Part shown: positions 24,301 through 35,199 of the stretch, piece after piece | Numbering within the stretch: position 1 is the stretch's first letter | Layout: each line of letters opens with the position of its first letter | Assembly: GCA_038087015.1 (NCBI GenBank) | Contig: JASBNA010000035.1 | Coordinates: 1-64,000, forward strand | Direction of reading: 5' to 3' | From: Cerrena zonata | Lineage: Eukaryota; Basidiomycota; Agaricomycetes; Polyporales; Cerrenaceae | DNA length: 64,000 bases | Program-made: the position numbers and the translations under genes | The notes under the pieces: generated by a model | Database searches by the model: none | The model's input: only the letters and a program-made list of their open reading frames with translations | What the model was told of the DNA's origin: nothing

Positions 24301-24574
24301 TGCGTCTCGGACGCACACTGGCTGTAGGGTAACATATTGATTTTGATATCATGAATATTTGATGCGTGTGGTCCAAATGCGCGGTGCACGGACAGATTAT
24401 TAGCCTTAAGAGTTAAGTGATGCTCCCATATGCGTCCCGGACGCACATTGGGGCGCGGGTGGTCATGATTTAGCCGAATTGAAGGTGAGCGTGCGTCCTG
24501 GACGCACACTGGCGCCACGCAACCATAATTCAGCCGTGTTGCAGATTGTATGTGAGTGTGCGTCCAAGACGCAC
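24301..24574. repeat. Dispersed palindrome, cluster 2 (4 copies)
   Basis: Copies lie at 24301-24315 (TCG centre), 24431-24445 (CCG centre), 24491-24507 (perfect) and 24558-24574 (CAA centre). A broken half-site is near 24719. The region 24041-25004 holds no gene. Confidence 0.93.
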
Positions 24575-25004
24575 ACAGGTGCCGCGCACACGTAACTAAC
24601 ATGACAAAGACATATTTTTTTGAATGTTTTCACATGTTAATTACATGCGCTCGACAGTCGCACAGTGTAATCCCCGCTGTGGCAATCTAATTCAACCGTG
24701 TTGATGATTAAGTGTGAGTGTGCGTCATGAGAGTGATTATCGTCATCCTAGACGGCAGAAGAAAATCATGATTAACCTTGGATAATATGACGATGTCCAG
24801 CTGTAGCTATGCAGCATGCATGCACATTGCAGACCCACAAATGATTCTCTCTGTGAGGTGGATATGGAGGACTACGCTTGCCCCTCTCGTCTAAATAGCA
24901 CGGTGCATAATCATATCATTTTCATACATCATAAGAAAAACATATTACATAGGGGGGCATATAAATCAAAAGAGTCAATGTTAGACGTCTCTAATGGGCA
25001 GCAC

Positions 25005-28000
25005 TCAGCGCTTCCTTCCTAGTCTCTTCCTGTGTGAGTCCGGAGCCAGCTTCAACATCGTGGGTCCTTTGGCTTTCTCTTGACTGAGAATGGCAGTAAG
25101 CGCGTCTCTCCTCTTGTCCCTCGGTCGAGAACGACCGCGTTCATCTTCATCACTGGACAATGTGTCTGATGGGGCTTTCCGCTTGGGCCCAGTAGGTGTA
25201 TGCACTATAAGAAAGTCAGTGTACATATTTGAATAATAGGCTTAGATACACACCTCCTATGGTACTAGGGCTGCCACTACGAATGGGGCTGTGATTAGGA
25301 GTAGGGCTGTCAAACCGGTACTCATCATCAAAGATTGGCGGAGTGGGATCTCGATGGTCATCAAAGATTGGCGGAGTGGGATCCCGATGGTCATCAAGAG
25401 ACATAGCTACGTTATCAGCTATCGGGTCATCCGGAAGGTGTGATGGTCGGCTTGTGGTTGTGGCATCCTCCATTCGAGGAATTCTTGCTTGCAGCCCCGA
25501 CAGAGAATCCAGTGATTGCTCGATGAGTATAGCAGGTGAGGTGAAAGAAGGCCCCGCGGGGAGCGTGGGGGATGTGTTCACCAGAGCAGTATTCGTACCC
25601 CTAGGACGAGGGGGTGTAACTGTGGTTTGTTCTTCCAAAGGACGCTGGATAGCAGGATATTGTGACAGCACAGCTAGCGGTGCAGCGGGTGTTGTGGTAA
25701 ATTCCGAATGTGGGGGATTTAAGGCAGGGGAAGGGGCAGAAGGCGTTGTGGTAGGTCCTTCAGCTGATGTAGGAGCAGCTAGACCTGCAGCAGCAACTAT
25801 TGCAATTGTTGCAGATGGACTGGTTGGAGATATTGTGGCAGGAAGCAGGGATGGAGTGTCTGAGGTAGATCCATGGAGAGGCGTCGGAATAGTGGGAACC
25901 AGTAATGGATCAGCTGTAACAGGAGCAGCCGGAGACAATGCGGTCACAGTATCAGCAGTAGCTGCAGCAGCGAGAGCTTTCTTGGTGATTTTCTTGCGTG
26001 GCGCTGGTGTGGTCCGCTTACCCTTATTTTTGGACTGGGAAGGATCAGCTGTCGCTGTTTGGGCCTCAGTCGACACATTTGTTGAAGACTCGGCTGTCTC
26101 AGTTGATGTGGGACTAGCCTTCGCTTTGGTTTTCTTCTTGCTCTTCGAAGCCTGAGTGTTGTCTTGATCCTCGCATATTTGAGCTGCTTTCTTCGCTTTG
26201 GCCTTCCTCTTTCCCTTGGTCTTTGGGGTCTCATCTTCATCCTCGTCCTTATCGTTATCCTTGGCTAGCGCGTAATCAAAGTCGTCTTTCTGCAGGTTGT
26301 CCTCAATGTAATCTGGATGGAACCACTTCTGAAGCCCTTTGGGGGCTGATACAAAAGCTTTGAGCATCACGCCTTTGCCGAAGGCAATGTTGTTGAGAAA
26401 GACATCGGAGGTACCGCGGGCAACGAGTTGGTAAAAGACTACAGTCTTGGGCTGGTTCTGGCGCCACAAACGACCGCGCAGCTGGTTCTCATCTTGTTCA
26501 GACCAGTTGACGTCCTGCCGATCAATGTCAGCGCGCGATCACAAGAGGAAAGGAATGCATACCAAAGACACGAGGATATTGGCGAATGGTAAATTTAGTC
26601 CTGTAGTGCCAACGATGGAAACGAGGAGCACGCGAGGACCGTCCACCCCGCTAGTACGGAACTGGTGAATAACCTTGGTGCGTCTCGCAACAGTCATTCC
26701 ACCGTCGATCGACAGATACTGGATCTCGTGGACATTTAAGACCTACACCGGGATGAGGACTGCTCGATAGACCGGTGAGACTACGAAGCAGCACTTACTT
26801 GCTTGATATACCTTGTGTTAATGACAAAGGCTGAGTAGACCACAATCTTGTCACACGGTAGGTTATCCTCTGTAGTGAGAGGCTCATCCGGTCCATCTAC
26901 GAGTTCGCCGTCAACTGTGGTCATGGGGCTGCGAGCGTCAGATTTGAGATGATAGGTGAGGACGCGCACAAGGGCGGCGAGTTTGGTGGAAGGGTTAGCC
27001 TCCCAATCTCCTAGCGTATTGAAGGCGAGGGTTGTCTCACGCCCGGTGTGCAAGTCGGGATGCAGGCACCGTCTGCGGAAAGCGAGGTAGAAGTGCTGTT
27101 GATTAGGAGATGAGCAGAAGCAAGAGAATAAGAATACCGTGCGTCCTGGACGCACACCGGGCGCAGAGGCCTGACGGACACGAGCGATGTATTGTGGGGG
27201 GCAGCAGCAGGTGTGCGTCCAGGACGCACACCGAGTGCAGAGAGCACAGAGAAGTTGCTGTCTCTTTCGTATCACGGGGGCAGCAGCAGGTGTGCGTCCT
27301 GGACGCATACCTGCTCCTGCACACCGATGCTCGACTCAGATATGGAGATGACAAATCATAACATACCTGGCCTTCGGTTCGTTTGTTGCTGCTCTTCTTC
27401 TCAAATGCTGTCGTGATTTCGTCCAGCCCGTCTTGCTCAGTGGGCGTCAACGCTAGCTCCAGAGCAACATACTTGTAAGGTTTGATGTCGATAATCGACT
27501 TGCCGTTGTACGTCACTGAGTTGGAGTCCCTGCGAATAATGTGGCCTTCGAACATCGCTCGCATCTTGTTCATCCAATGCATACTGTACTGGGCGACGTG
27601 ATCCGGGATGTTGGCTTCCTCCTGCCCACGGAAGAAGTCCACGTTCCAGACGCCACGTTCATCCCGCTCGTTACGATCCAACCGACTCGCTTTGGTCATG
27701 TCACGGATCATCGTCTGGTAGTCCAATGCGTTATCGAATCCCTTGATCTCCATGAAGCGACCAATATGATAAAGATCCTGTCATCAGCGTTATCAGCATA
27801 ATCAGCATATATACAGTCAACGATGGTCAAGTAAAGGGTGCTTACGTGGGGACGGGTGAGGACAGGAGTTGCCGACATGCCCACAAAGCCGCGGCTACAT
27901 TGTCGCAAGCCCCAGACTGCCCAGTAGCTCTGACCAACGTTGCGTGCATTATGCACCTCGTCCACGGCCGTAAAGAGCCATTTCCGCGTCAAGAGAGTTG

Positions 28001-29989
28001 GACTACAGTTCTCAATGACCTTGGGAGCATTATTTGGGCTTGTGGATGCATACTGCAGGCAATTAATTGCGTCGCTGGTCAGTGCCTTGGGTTCACATGG
28101 TCAGATGGATGATATCTGTGGAGATCTGGCCAAAAAAGCTTACCGTCATAGTGGCCAACACGATACGGTGGCCGGGTGCATGCTTTGACATGTGGAAGGT
28201 CGTGTGCCAGTAATCTGGCATCTTCAGCGCCCCTCGGTCATACAGCAACACATCGAAGCTTCCGCGTTTCAGATACCGATGAAGTTCAACTTCGACCTGC
28301 GCCCTCAATGACAGGGGGACCACCAGCAAACAGGCCTCATCAGGAATGTTGTCATGTTCCTGGAACTTTTTACCCTCTATTGAACAAGATAGCTCCATCA
28401 GCTTAGGCACAGTAACTGAACAAAAAAAACACACTGAATATGCCGGGAAATTGACCGGTATCCTGTTTAGTTTTGCGGTAGTATGCCAGAAGTGCAATTA
28501 CGCCGATGACTTGCAACGTCTTGCCAAGACCCACACCATCCATCAGGAGGATGGGTCCTCCGGCAAAAGCACTGTCCAGCATCTTAAGCATGCCTACGAG
28601 CTGGTGCCAATGTGGACGGAGAAGCTTCCGATCGGGGTCATCGAGTGCTTCATTGTGAAGGGAATCATCAATCCAGGGATCGCGGATACCGACAGCATCA
28701 ATGTAGTTGTTAAAGTGAGGGAGAGTCCCATCGGGAGAGATACCTAAAAGGGCACAGATCGCCTCCGAATTCATGGTCTGATATTTCTCCACTCCACTTT
28801 CCCAGTCCTTCAAGTCGATGCTGTCGAGTGTCAAGACGGGAATGTCAACCGAGTCTTTGGAGAGATTGATAATCTCCTCCGCGATCTCAGCATCCATACG
28901 ATCGACATCTTCTTGTTTGCTTAACAACATCAGAGATTGCCGAAGTGCGGGGCTTATCTCTGTTACAACGACAACTGTCAGATGTGAGAAAGATGATGTG
29001 ATAAACATGTACGTACTGTGGATTGTTTTGCCTTGCATATCAATCGAGAGGGCGAGGCGTATGTCTGTGAGCTTATCGCGATACTCATGAATCTGCGCCT
29101 GAGATTCAATATCACCGAATTGCCGATAATACTGCATCAATCTGCCACTTTTCTGCAGAAAGAGACGCAATGTTGCCATGTTGCGATCCGTGGTTTCGAA
29201 TTCTACAGAACCAGATGATCAATAACAAATACAACATAACAAGGAGATGTGTAGGATTGTATACATACTATGCAGAGTCTCGGCGACCTCAATCGCAAGC
29301 TTGTCCATATTGACGCCATCACGACGGTATTTGGAGGTCATGGCATGCCATAAGTTCGATACCCAATAATCAATAGCTTTCCTGACCTCGGGGGTAGATT
29401 TAGACGATCCGGGCTTCTTGCCGCTCTCCCCAAATATGCTGTCCGCGATCAGGTCCTTGACCTCACCAAGGTCTTCTTCGAATATCTCAGGTAGCTGATG
29501 AGGGTATGAGTGTGCATCCGATGATGATGCAGGATTCGAACGTACGTTGTGACTACCGTGATCTGCAAGTATAGACTCGAAGGTTTTTTTGGAGTCCCGA
29601 AAACAGCGATGCATAGCGTCCACGAGTTTCCATTTCCCGTTGAAGGAGAGGTTGATCGCTTGGTTGTAAAGTTTTCTGCCTTCGGCGGTGTTATCACCTT
29701 TAGCTCTGCTGAACTCCAGGCGTTCTGAACGTGTACGGATCTTGCAGAATGAGTCAACGTAACATTTGACCAGACTGCATTCTCGCTCTGTCCAGCCAAA
29801 GGGATGTTTCTGGGTAGGAGGGACAGCTTCCCAAGGGGGTTCAGCAAACCCTGTACGTTTTTGCCAGGTGGGCCATGACCAGGGTGCGTTAGGATCAACG
29901 GGAGTATTTACAGAGACAGTGCGTTGCCTGAATTCAGCAGTGATATTAAGCAAGCTTGATCCATAGCTGAAGGTAGGCATAGCAGACAC
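25005..29989 (-). CDS. SNF2-family helicase-like ATPase, paralogue 1
   Basis: Eleven exons run 29546-29989, 29269-29494, 29017-29202, 28435-28959, 28144-28376, 27846-28085, 27367-27777, 26799-27095, 26563-26742, 25254-26514 and 25005-25204. They total 4,203 nt or 1,400 residues. Superfamily 2/SNF2 motifs appear in order: Walker A MDGVGLGKT, DEVH box, GMSATP (motif III), GTTGLNL (motif V) and QLRGRLWRQNQ (motif VI, both Arg present). The ~400-residue N-terminal part is shared with the paralogue at 35200 and is unknown to me. The C-terminal ~350 residues are Lys/Ala/Thr/Pro-rich and disordered. A chromatin- or DNA-translocating ATPase is expected, acting in the nucleus. One intron (27096-27366) is 271 nt long and holds three palindromes; the others are 48-68 nt. 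Confidence 0.92.
27139..27308. repeat. Dispersed palindrome, cluster 3 (3 copies inside helicase intron)
   Basis: Copies lie at 27139-27155, 27213-27229 and 27292-27308 within the 271-nt intron 27096-27366. The last two sit in a local duplication starting 'gcagcagcaggtgtgcgtcc'. Confidence 0.95.
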
Positions 29990-30253
29990 GTTGACAGCGT
30001 CGGAAAGGATGTGTGGAGAATATTTGTATGGTCATGATTTACACGAGCTTTTAAGGGATTGCCTAGGATCGGACAAGCGAGTGCCAAATTGTTTGCACCA
30101 CTTAGCGGATGCCCAATGACTTGCTTCTCAAAGAAGAGATATTGTTTTGCCACCTTCGCGTCCTGAACTAGCATCAGGGCCAGGATATCCTGAATATTTC
30201 CCCGTCCTGCGTGGTTGCAGATAATGTTATGATATTACCAAGATGTGCGTGAT

Positions 30254-30270
30254 GTGCGTCCAAGACGCAC
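30254..30270. repeat. Dispersed palindrome, single copy
   Basis: A CAA-centred copy in the 591-bp gap (29990-30580) between the first helicase and the broken small gene. Nothing else is seen in that gap. Confidence 0.93.
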
Positions 30271-30580
30271 ACCGGTGTATGGTGCCATCTGCATATCGAG
30301 CACATGGATGGAGAACAACGGGTGCACCTAATATGGGGTATTGACTTAAGCTGCTGAACCCTAGCAACCGTACCTTGTACACATCAGTTTCAATATTGGA
30401 CCACAATGTTCCTGATGGAAGATCGTATGTTCCTAAACAGAGTGCATTGATATGTCGGCGTGATCTCTTAGGCTTAGCAGCATAACACTCGGTCTATATA
30501 TCTCAGACAACGGCTACAATTATATTGAGAAAGTCTCGTAAGAGAGACATACGGCAAGACATAGTTACAGGACTACCAAA

Positions 30581-32166
30581 CTAGTTGTGAGCGAGGACAT
30601 GTGCCTTGCACTGATCGCGCAAATCAAGGAGATCGTCCTTCGTTGAGACGAGGCGAGTGGCCAACTCAGTGAGGTCGGTGAGCACCGAGGCCAGCCCACT
30701 GTATTTTGGGTTCCATTTGTCCTCCTGCTTGAAGAGGAACTCGCTATATGCCTCTGCGGTGACTAGGCTTGCGTCAAACAGGAGGTAGGCCCTGTTTTTC
30801 TCCTGCCTCCGAACCCCGGCAAAGTCAGCTGCTTCCCACTGGTTCCAGATCTCCTTCCACTTGAGTACACGCTCGAGCATATTTGTCCCCGCCTCATGCA
30901 TGAGCTTGAAATAAGCTGCATGTGCAACTGGAGCAAAGTCACCTCCCGACAAAGGAGATAGTTACAAAAACATACCTCGTCCCGGGGTACGCGGATCGTC
31001 AGAACTTACGGCTTCTCTATTGGTGTATCGTTGCCTCGCTAAGCGTAGTATAAGTACATGAGACTTGATTATTGAGTAAACAGGACTCGCCTGTGGCATG
31101 GTCAATGCGCCTCCAAAGAGTAAAGGTGCCTTCCAACCTAGACCAGGCACCACACTGGATCGTAGCCCAAATTTTAGGCTTCATAAAAGTAAGGTAAAAT
31201 TTTATAAAAATTCTCTTACAAAACATGATTTGTAGCATCCAAAAATTGTCAAAAAATGCAGAATTTCAGCAGAATTTGATAAATTATAAAAACCTGTGCA
31301 AATTCAGACTTTTGTATTTAATTTTTAGATGTTAAAAATGTTGAATTCCTGTTTATTTTTTGTTAGAGAAAATTTCACTTTGCAAAATTCAAAATTTTGA
31401 TACACTTTTATTTTTCCAAATATGATTTAAAATTTAAACTGATAATTTGACAAGATGAGTAGTATTGCATATCTAACTATATATATTAGATAGTAGAATT
31501 GATGAAGACCAGGATTTGCTAAGAACAGTTATCTATATCCTCTCTTTAGCCTCTATATTCATGGTACTTTATTTTTATATATACAATTATATTAGGATTT
31601 TTGAAGAAATAAAAATCTATCAAAATTTTGAATTTTGCAAAGTGAAATTTTCTCTAACAAAAAATAAACAGGAATTCAACATTTTTAACATCTAAAAATT
31701 AAATACAAAAGTCTGAATTTGCACAGGTTTTTATAATTTATCAAATTCTGCTGAAATTCTGCATTTTTTGACAATTTTTGGATGCTACAAATCATGTTTT
31801 GTAAGAGAATTTTTATAAAATTTTACCTTACTTTTATGAAGCCTAAAATTTGGGCTACGATCCAGTGCCATCTTCTGTGAGAGATCATCGATCAACCGTT
31901 AGCCTGAATAGGTAAATCAGATGCAATTGAAACATACTCATAATACATATACTTTCCTCGAATTCGATAACTCGATCACAAGGCCTGTCAGACACATGGC
32001 GATAGCGCACCATAAAGCCAGTGTGGTAGTCCCCAAGCACTGCTTCATCTGGTGCCTGATAGCTGTTCAGTAGGATGCACGTCTGAGAATGATGGGTGCT
32101 GCTTACCGGGTAATAGGACAAAAGCGGGCAGCTGTAACACTCGTCGATTGTTGAGGGAGGCTCCAT
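30581..32166 (-). pseudogene. Small orphan gene split by a MITE; paralogue of the gene at 33394
   Basis: The start (MEPPSTIDEC at 32166) aligns with MQHPTTVEEC of the intact gene. Exon 2 (APDEAVLGDYHTGF...) and the last exon (AAYFKLMHEAGTNMLERVLKWKEIW...) also match it in order. The third exon resumes after a CTCACAG acceptor with AAGATGG, and there a 715-bp MITE (31153-31867) interrupts it. On the far side the reading DGAWSRLEGTFTLWRR corresponds to NGRIQRLEEAFAFRR in the intact copy. The region after that exon also has a poor splice site and stops, so decay is not limited to the insertion. The function is unknown. Confidence 0.75.
31153..31867. mobile_element. CACTA-like MITE with ~250-bp terminal inverted repeats
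   Basis: The ends read CACTGGATCGTAGCCC and its exact complement. Almost perfect inverted arms cover about 31153-31403 and 31617-31867, around a ~210-bp AT-rich centre. The element is flanked by CCA on both sides, a likely 3-bp target duplication. CACT(A/G) termini with a 3-bp duplication are the hallmark of the CACTA/EnSpm superfamily. No transposase is encoded, so it would be a non-autonomous member. It splits an exon of the small gene at 30581-32166. Confidence 0.88.
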
Positions 32167-32194
32167 GAGTTGAAGCCGACACACTGCTCACTGT

Positions 32195-33322
32195 CTCAAA
32201 TATATCTCTGGTGGTTGTAAACTTTCCATTGCGCTGGTTAGGGGCTGATCTCGACTAGCCTGCGGACAAGACTAAGGAGCCCTTAGTGCGTGGGCCTCAA
32301 TGCGCGTTGGTAGGCCACGACTGGATTATAATCAATGAGTTATGAAACCTAAGCTCTCCGTGAGTCAGGAAACGTACGGTCATCAGGGTATTTGGGTCGA
32401 AGAATCCCGCTCGGGAGCCAAGTGGGGCTTCTAACTCTCGGGACCGTGCTAATTAGACTTTTGAGTGACTCCAATATGAAATGATGTTTGGCATAATCGA
32501 ATACGTTCGGGAAGGAGTGTGATTGGATAAGGCCGAGACCGCGGGCTAGACAGAGGTCCGCATTTAGCCGAACGTCCGCCGTGGGGCAGGTGTGCGTCCT
32601 GGATGCACACCGCTCCCTGGTCCACTTGAATTTCTCGCAGATCGGGATCTGTGTGCCGCTTTGCGTCCTGGATGCACACCGCTCCCTGGTCCACTTGAAT
32701 TTCTCGCAGATCGGGATCTGTGTGCCGCTGTGCGTCCTGGACGCACAGCGGGGTGCAGATCAGCTGGCCAGGAGGTATCGGTACATAGTACTGTGCAGGC
32801 GGGTATCCGTCCAGGATGCACAGCGGCACACAGATCCCTATCTGCGAGAAATTCAAGTGGACCAGGGAGCGGTGTGCATCCAGGACGCAAAGCGGCACAC
32901 AGATCCCGATCTGCGAGAAATTCAAGTGGACCAGGGAGCGGTGTGCATCCAGGACGCACACCTGCCCCACGGCGGACGTTCGGCTAAATGCGGACCTCTG
33001 TCTAGCCCGCGGTCTCGGCCTTATCCAATCACACTTCTTCCCGAACGTATTCGATTATGCCAAACATCATTTCATATTGGAGTCACTCAAAAGTCTAATT
33101 AGCACGGTCCCGAGAGTTAGAAGCCCCACTTGGCTCCCGAGCGGGATTCTTCGACCCAAATACCCTGATGACCGTACGTTTCCTGACTCACGGAGAGCTT
33201 AGAACTCATAACTCATTGATCATAGGCTTACCAACACGCATCGAGGCCTGCGCAATAATGAAATGAGCCCTTGACCAGCTCAATGGTAAGTTTACAACCA
33301 CAAAAGATATATTTGAGAGACG
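32195..33322. repeat. ~1.1-kb inverted repeat between head-to-head paralogues
   Basis: The two arms are mirrored about 32775. The inner ~400 bp of each (32345-32747 against 32804-33206) is nearly identical; I found one mismatch over ~150 bp compared by eye. The outer ~150 bp is clearly homologous but more diverged, with indels. Each arm holds a 69-bp direct repeat ('gctccctggtccacttgaat...gtgtgccgct') with palindromes. The repeat fills nearly the whole gap between the gene starts at 32166 (minus) and 33394 (plus), so it must also contain both promoters. Confidence 0.93.
32592..32959. repeat. Dispersed palindrome, cluster 4 (6 copies in the inverted repeat)
   Basis: Copies lie at 32592, 32661, 32730, about 32805, 32873 and 32943. 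Several have GATGCAC or GTGCATC in one arm, the change expected from C-to-T at CpG. Confidence 0.92.
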
Positions 33323-33393
33323 GTGGGTGGGATCCCTAATACCGTATTTTACCTCCTCCACATCTCACCTCTCATCATATCCCTGCTTCAAGT

Positions 33394-34259
33394 ATGCAAC
33401 ACCCAACCACCGTCGAGGAATGCAGGGCTCTGCCCTTGGTCACCAACTACACTGTAAGTCGCACCTGCGTATTGTCGACGATCGTCTGATTCATATATAC
33501 CAGACTCCGGCCCAGGTTCAATGGGGCCCGGCATTGGTGTACAACGTATGCCTCGCCCGAGATCATGGCGATTTCCTCCTCATCGTGGAGGAAGGCGCCA
33601 CTCTCCAACGTAAGTGCCTCATGATAAACTCGCCCTATACAATTATTCATTTGTGCAGACAATGGAAGGATCCAACGCCTCGAAGAGGCCTTTGCTTTCA
33701 GGAGGGTAATGCCCAACCTCATAGGTATGTTCTTACCCTTACGTATTAGTTTACACACTAACAGTACTGCAGGAAACATCTATTACACTCAGGAAGCCAG
33801 ACATTTGGGCGACTTGCGCCCTCCAGCACTTAGTATATCTCCATCTTCTATCGCAATTGACATTCTAACTGCCTCATCATAATAGTGGCTCATGCTAGTT
33901 TCCTGCGGCTCTGCATCGAAGCAGCCCAGCACGTCGTAGAACGAGTAGAGCGATGGAGACGGTACTGGGTAGCATTGCGAGAGCGGAACTTTGGCGGCAT
34001 CCAGACCGCTGAGCGTAACAGGTCTCTTGCCCTGTACTACGCTGCAGTTCTCGCGACTGCCAAATTCGCCTCAGCTCTCGAGCTTGAGGCCACACGGATG
34101 ATGCGCGAGGTGTCTGGAGTGGACTCACTATTGGCTGAGGTGCTGAGTAGCAGCGCTCACTTGAGGTGGGTATATGACAGGCTGCGCCCTGATATCGTCA
34201 AGCTGCTGGTCTGGATCTGGGCTCAAGACATTGACAATAATGTAGTTTTGTATACGTAA
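33394..34259 (+). CDS. Small orphan protein, 221 residues
   Basis: Five exons (33394-33453, 33504-33609, 33659-33724, 33773-33832, 33886-34259) total 666 nt. The phases agree throughout: the ATG-like MAHASF is created across the last splice. The C-terminal exon is helical (RLCIEAAQHVVERVERWRRYW, TAERNRSLALYYAAVLATAKFASAL). No signal peptide or known domain is seen. It is the intact member of a diverged head-to-head pair with 30581-32166. Similarity between the two proteins is low but collinear. The function is unknown. Confidence 0.8.
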
Positions 34260-34421
34260 ACCTGTTGTACATCTATGCTTTCAATATCGCAAGTCCCTCT
34301 GCTTCTTTTTGCGTGACTCTGAGATTGCAGAATATGCATGTGGTTGGTTGCCGAGTGGTCAGTCTTGGAAATTATACTCACAAATATACTTGCAAATGAT
34401 ACACAGACGATAACGACACCT

Positions 34422-34565
34422 GTGCGTCTTGGACGCATACCCACCCCACACCACGTATCATCTGCAACTCTCAGAAAACCTCCGCTACAAATGAAGACTT
34501 AGTGACATCGTAAATTTATATGATCTCAATCCTATCCTGTCTACAGGTGTGCGTCCTGGACGCAC
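34422..34565. repeat. Dispersed palindrome, cluster 5 (2 copies)
   Basis: Copies lie at 34422-34438 (TCTTGGA centre, GCAT end) and 34549-34565 (perfect with extended arms), downstream of the small gene. Confidence 0.94.
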
Positions 34566-34885
34566 ACCGCTCACCGCACTTATCTGGTGTATGGTAGCCA
34601 TTATAATTTGATTATTGTATTGAACTGTAGTCCTCGCTGTATCTCTCTCATGTACCTCTTCATCAGCGACAGCAACTCTACACATCTTGAAGGCATATAA
34701 CTAATCATCAATTTGTACTTTTTGTACTTGCATATGTAACGTCCTAAGACCAGCTTGAACAACATGAAAGTAACAACGTCTGAATCTTATGAAAATGTGA
34801 GACCGGCGAAAGAGAATTGTGCGCAAAGCATAGGAAGTAACAAAAAGATAAGCATAGAAAGGGATCGCATAGTGAGCAGAAAGTA

Positions 34886-35080
34886 AAGACGTCCGAAAGT
34901 CGTGAATAAGCAGAGATGTCCGAAAATCATCAAAAACGTCCGGAAGCCGTGAATACGCAGAGATGTCCGAAAGTGCGAAAGTAAACAAAAACGTCCGAAA
35001 GCCGTCAATAAGGCAAAAGCAAAAACGTCCGAAAGTCGTCAATAAAGCAAAGATGTCCGAAAATCATCAACAACGTCTGA
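34886..35080. repeat. Irregular minisatellite, about 8 units
   Basis: Eight units built on 'a(a/g)cgtccgaaagtcgtcaataa' alternate with 'gcagagatgtccgaaaatcat', with spacing of about 16-33 bp. It lies downstream of the second helicase's 3' end. Confidence 0.8.
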
Positions 35081-35199
35081 GTAGATACGAGTAGACTACG
35101 TAGTGTAGCTACTTACAAATGATATGGAAACTATGCATGATGCACAATTTCCGACGAGTGTCCTGGTTCCAACAATGTACGAAAAAAAGGCGGAGGAGT

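Noticed and set aside
32449..33102. Two 173-codon open frames with identical products on opposite strands
   Set aside because: They are the two arms of the inverted repeat. The words CVLDAH/VRPGRT come from translating the palindrome, not from a protein.
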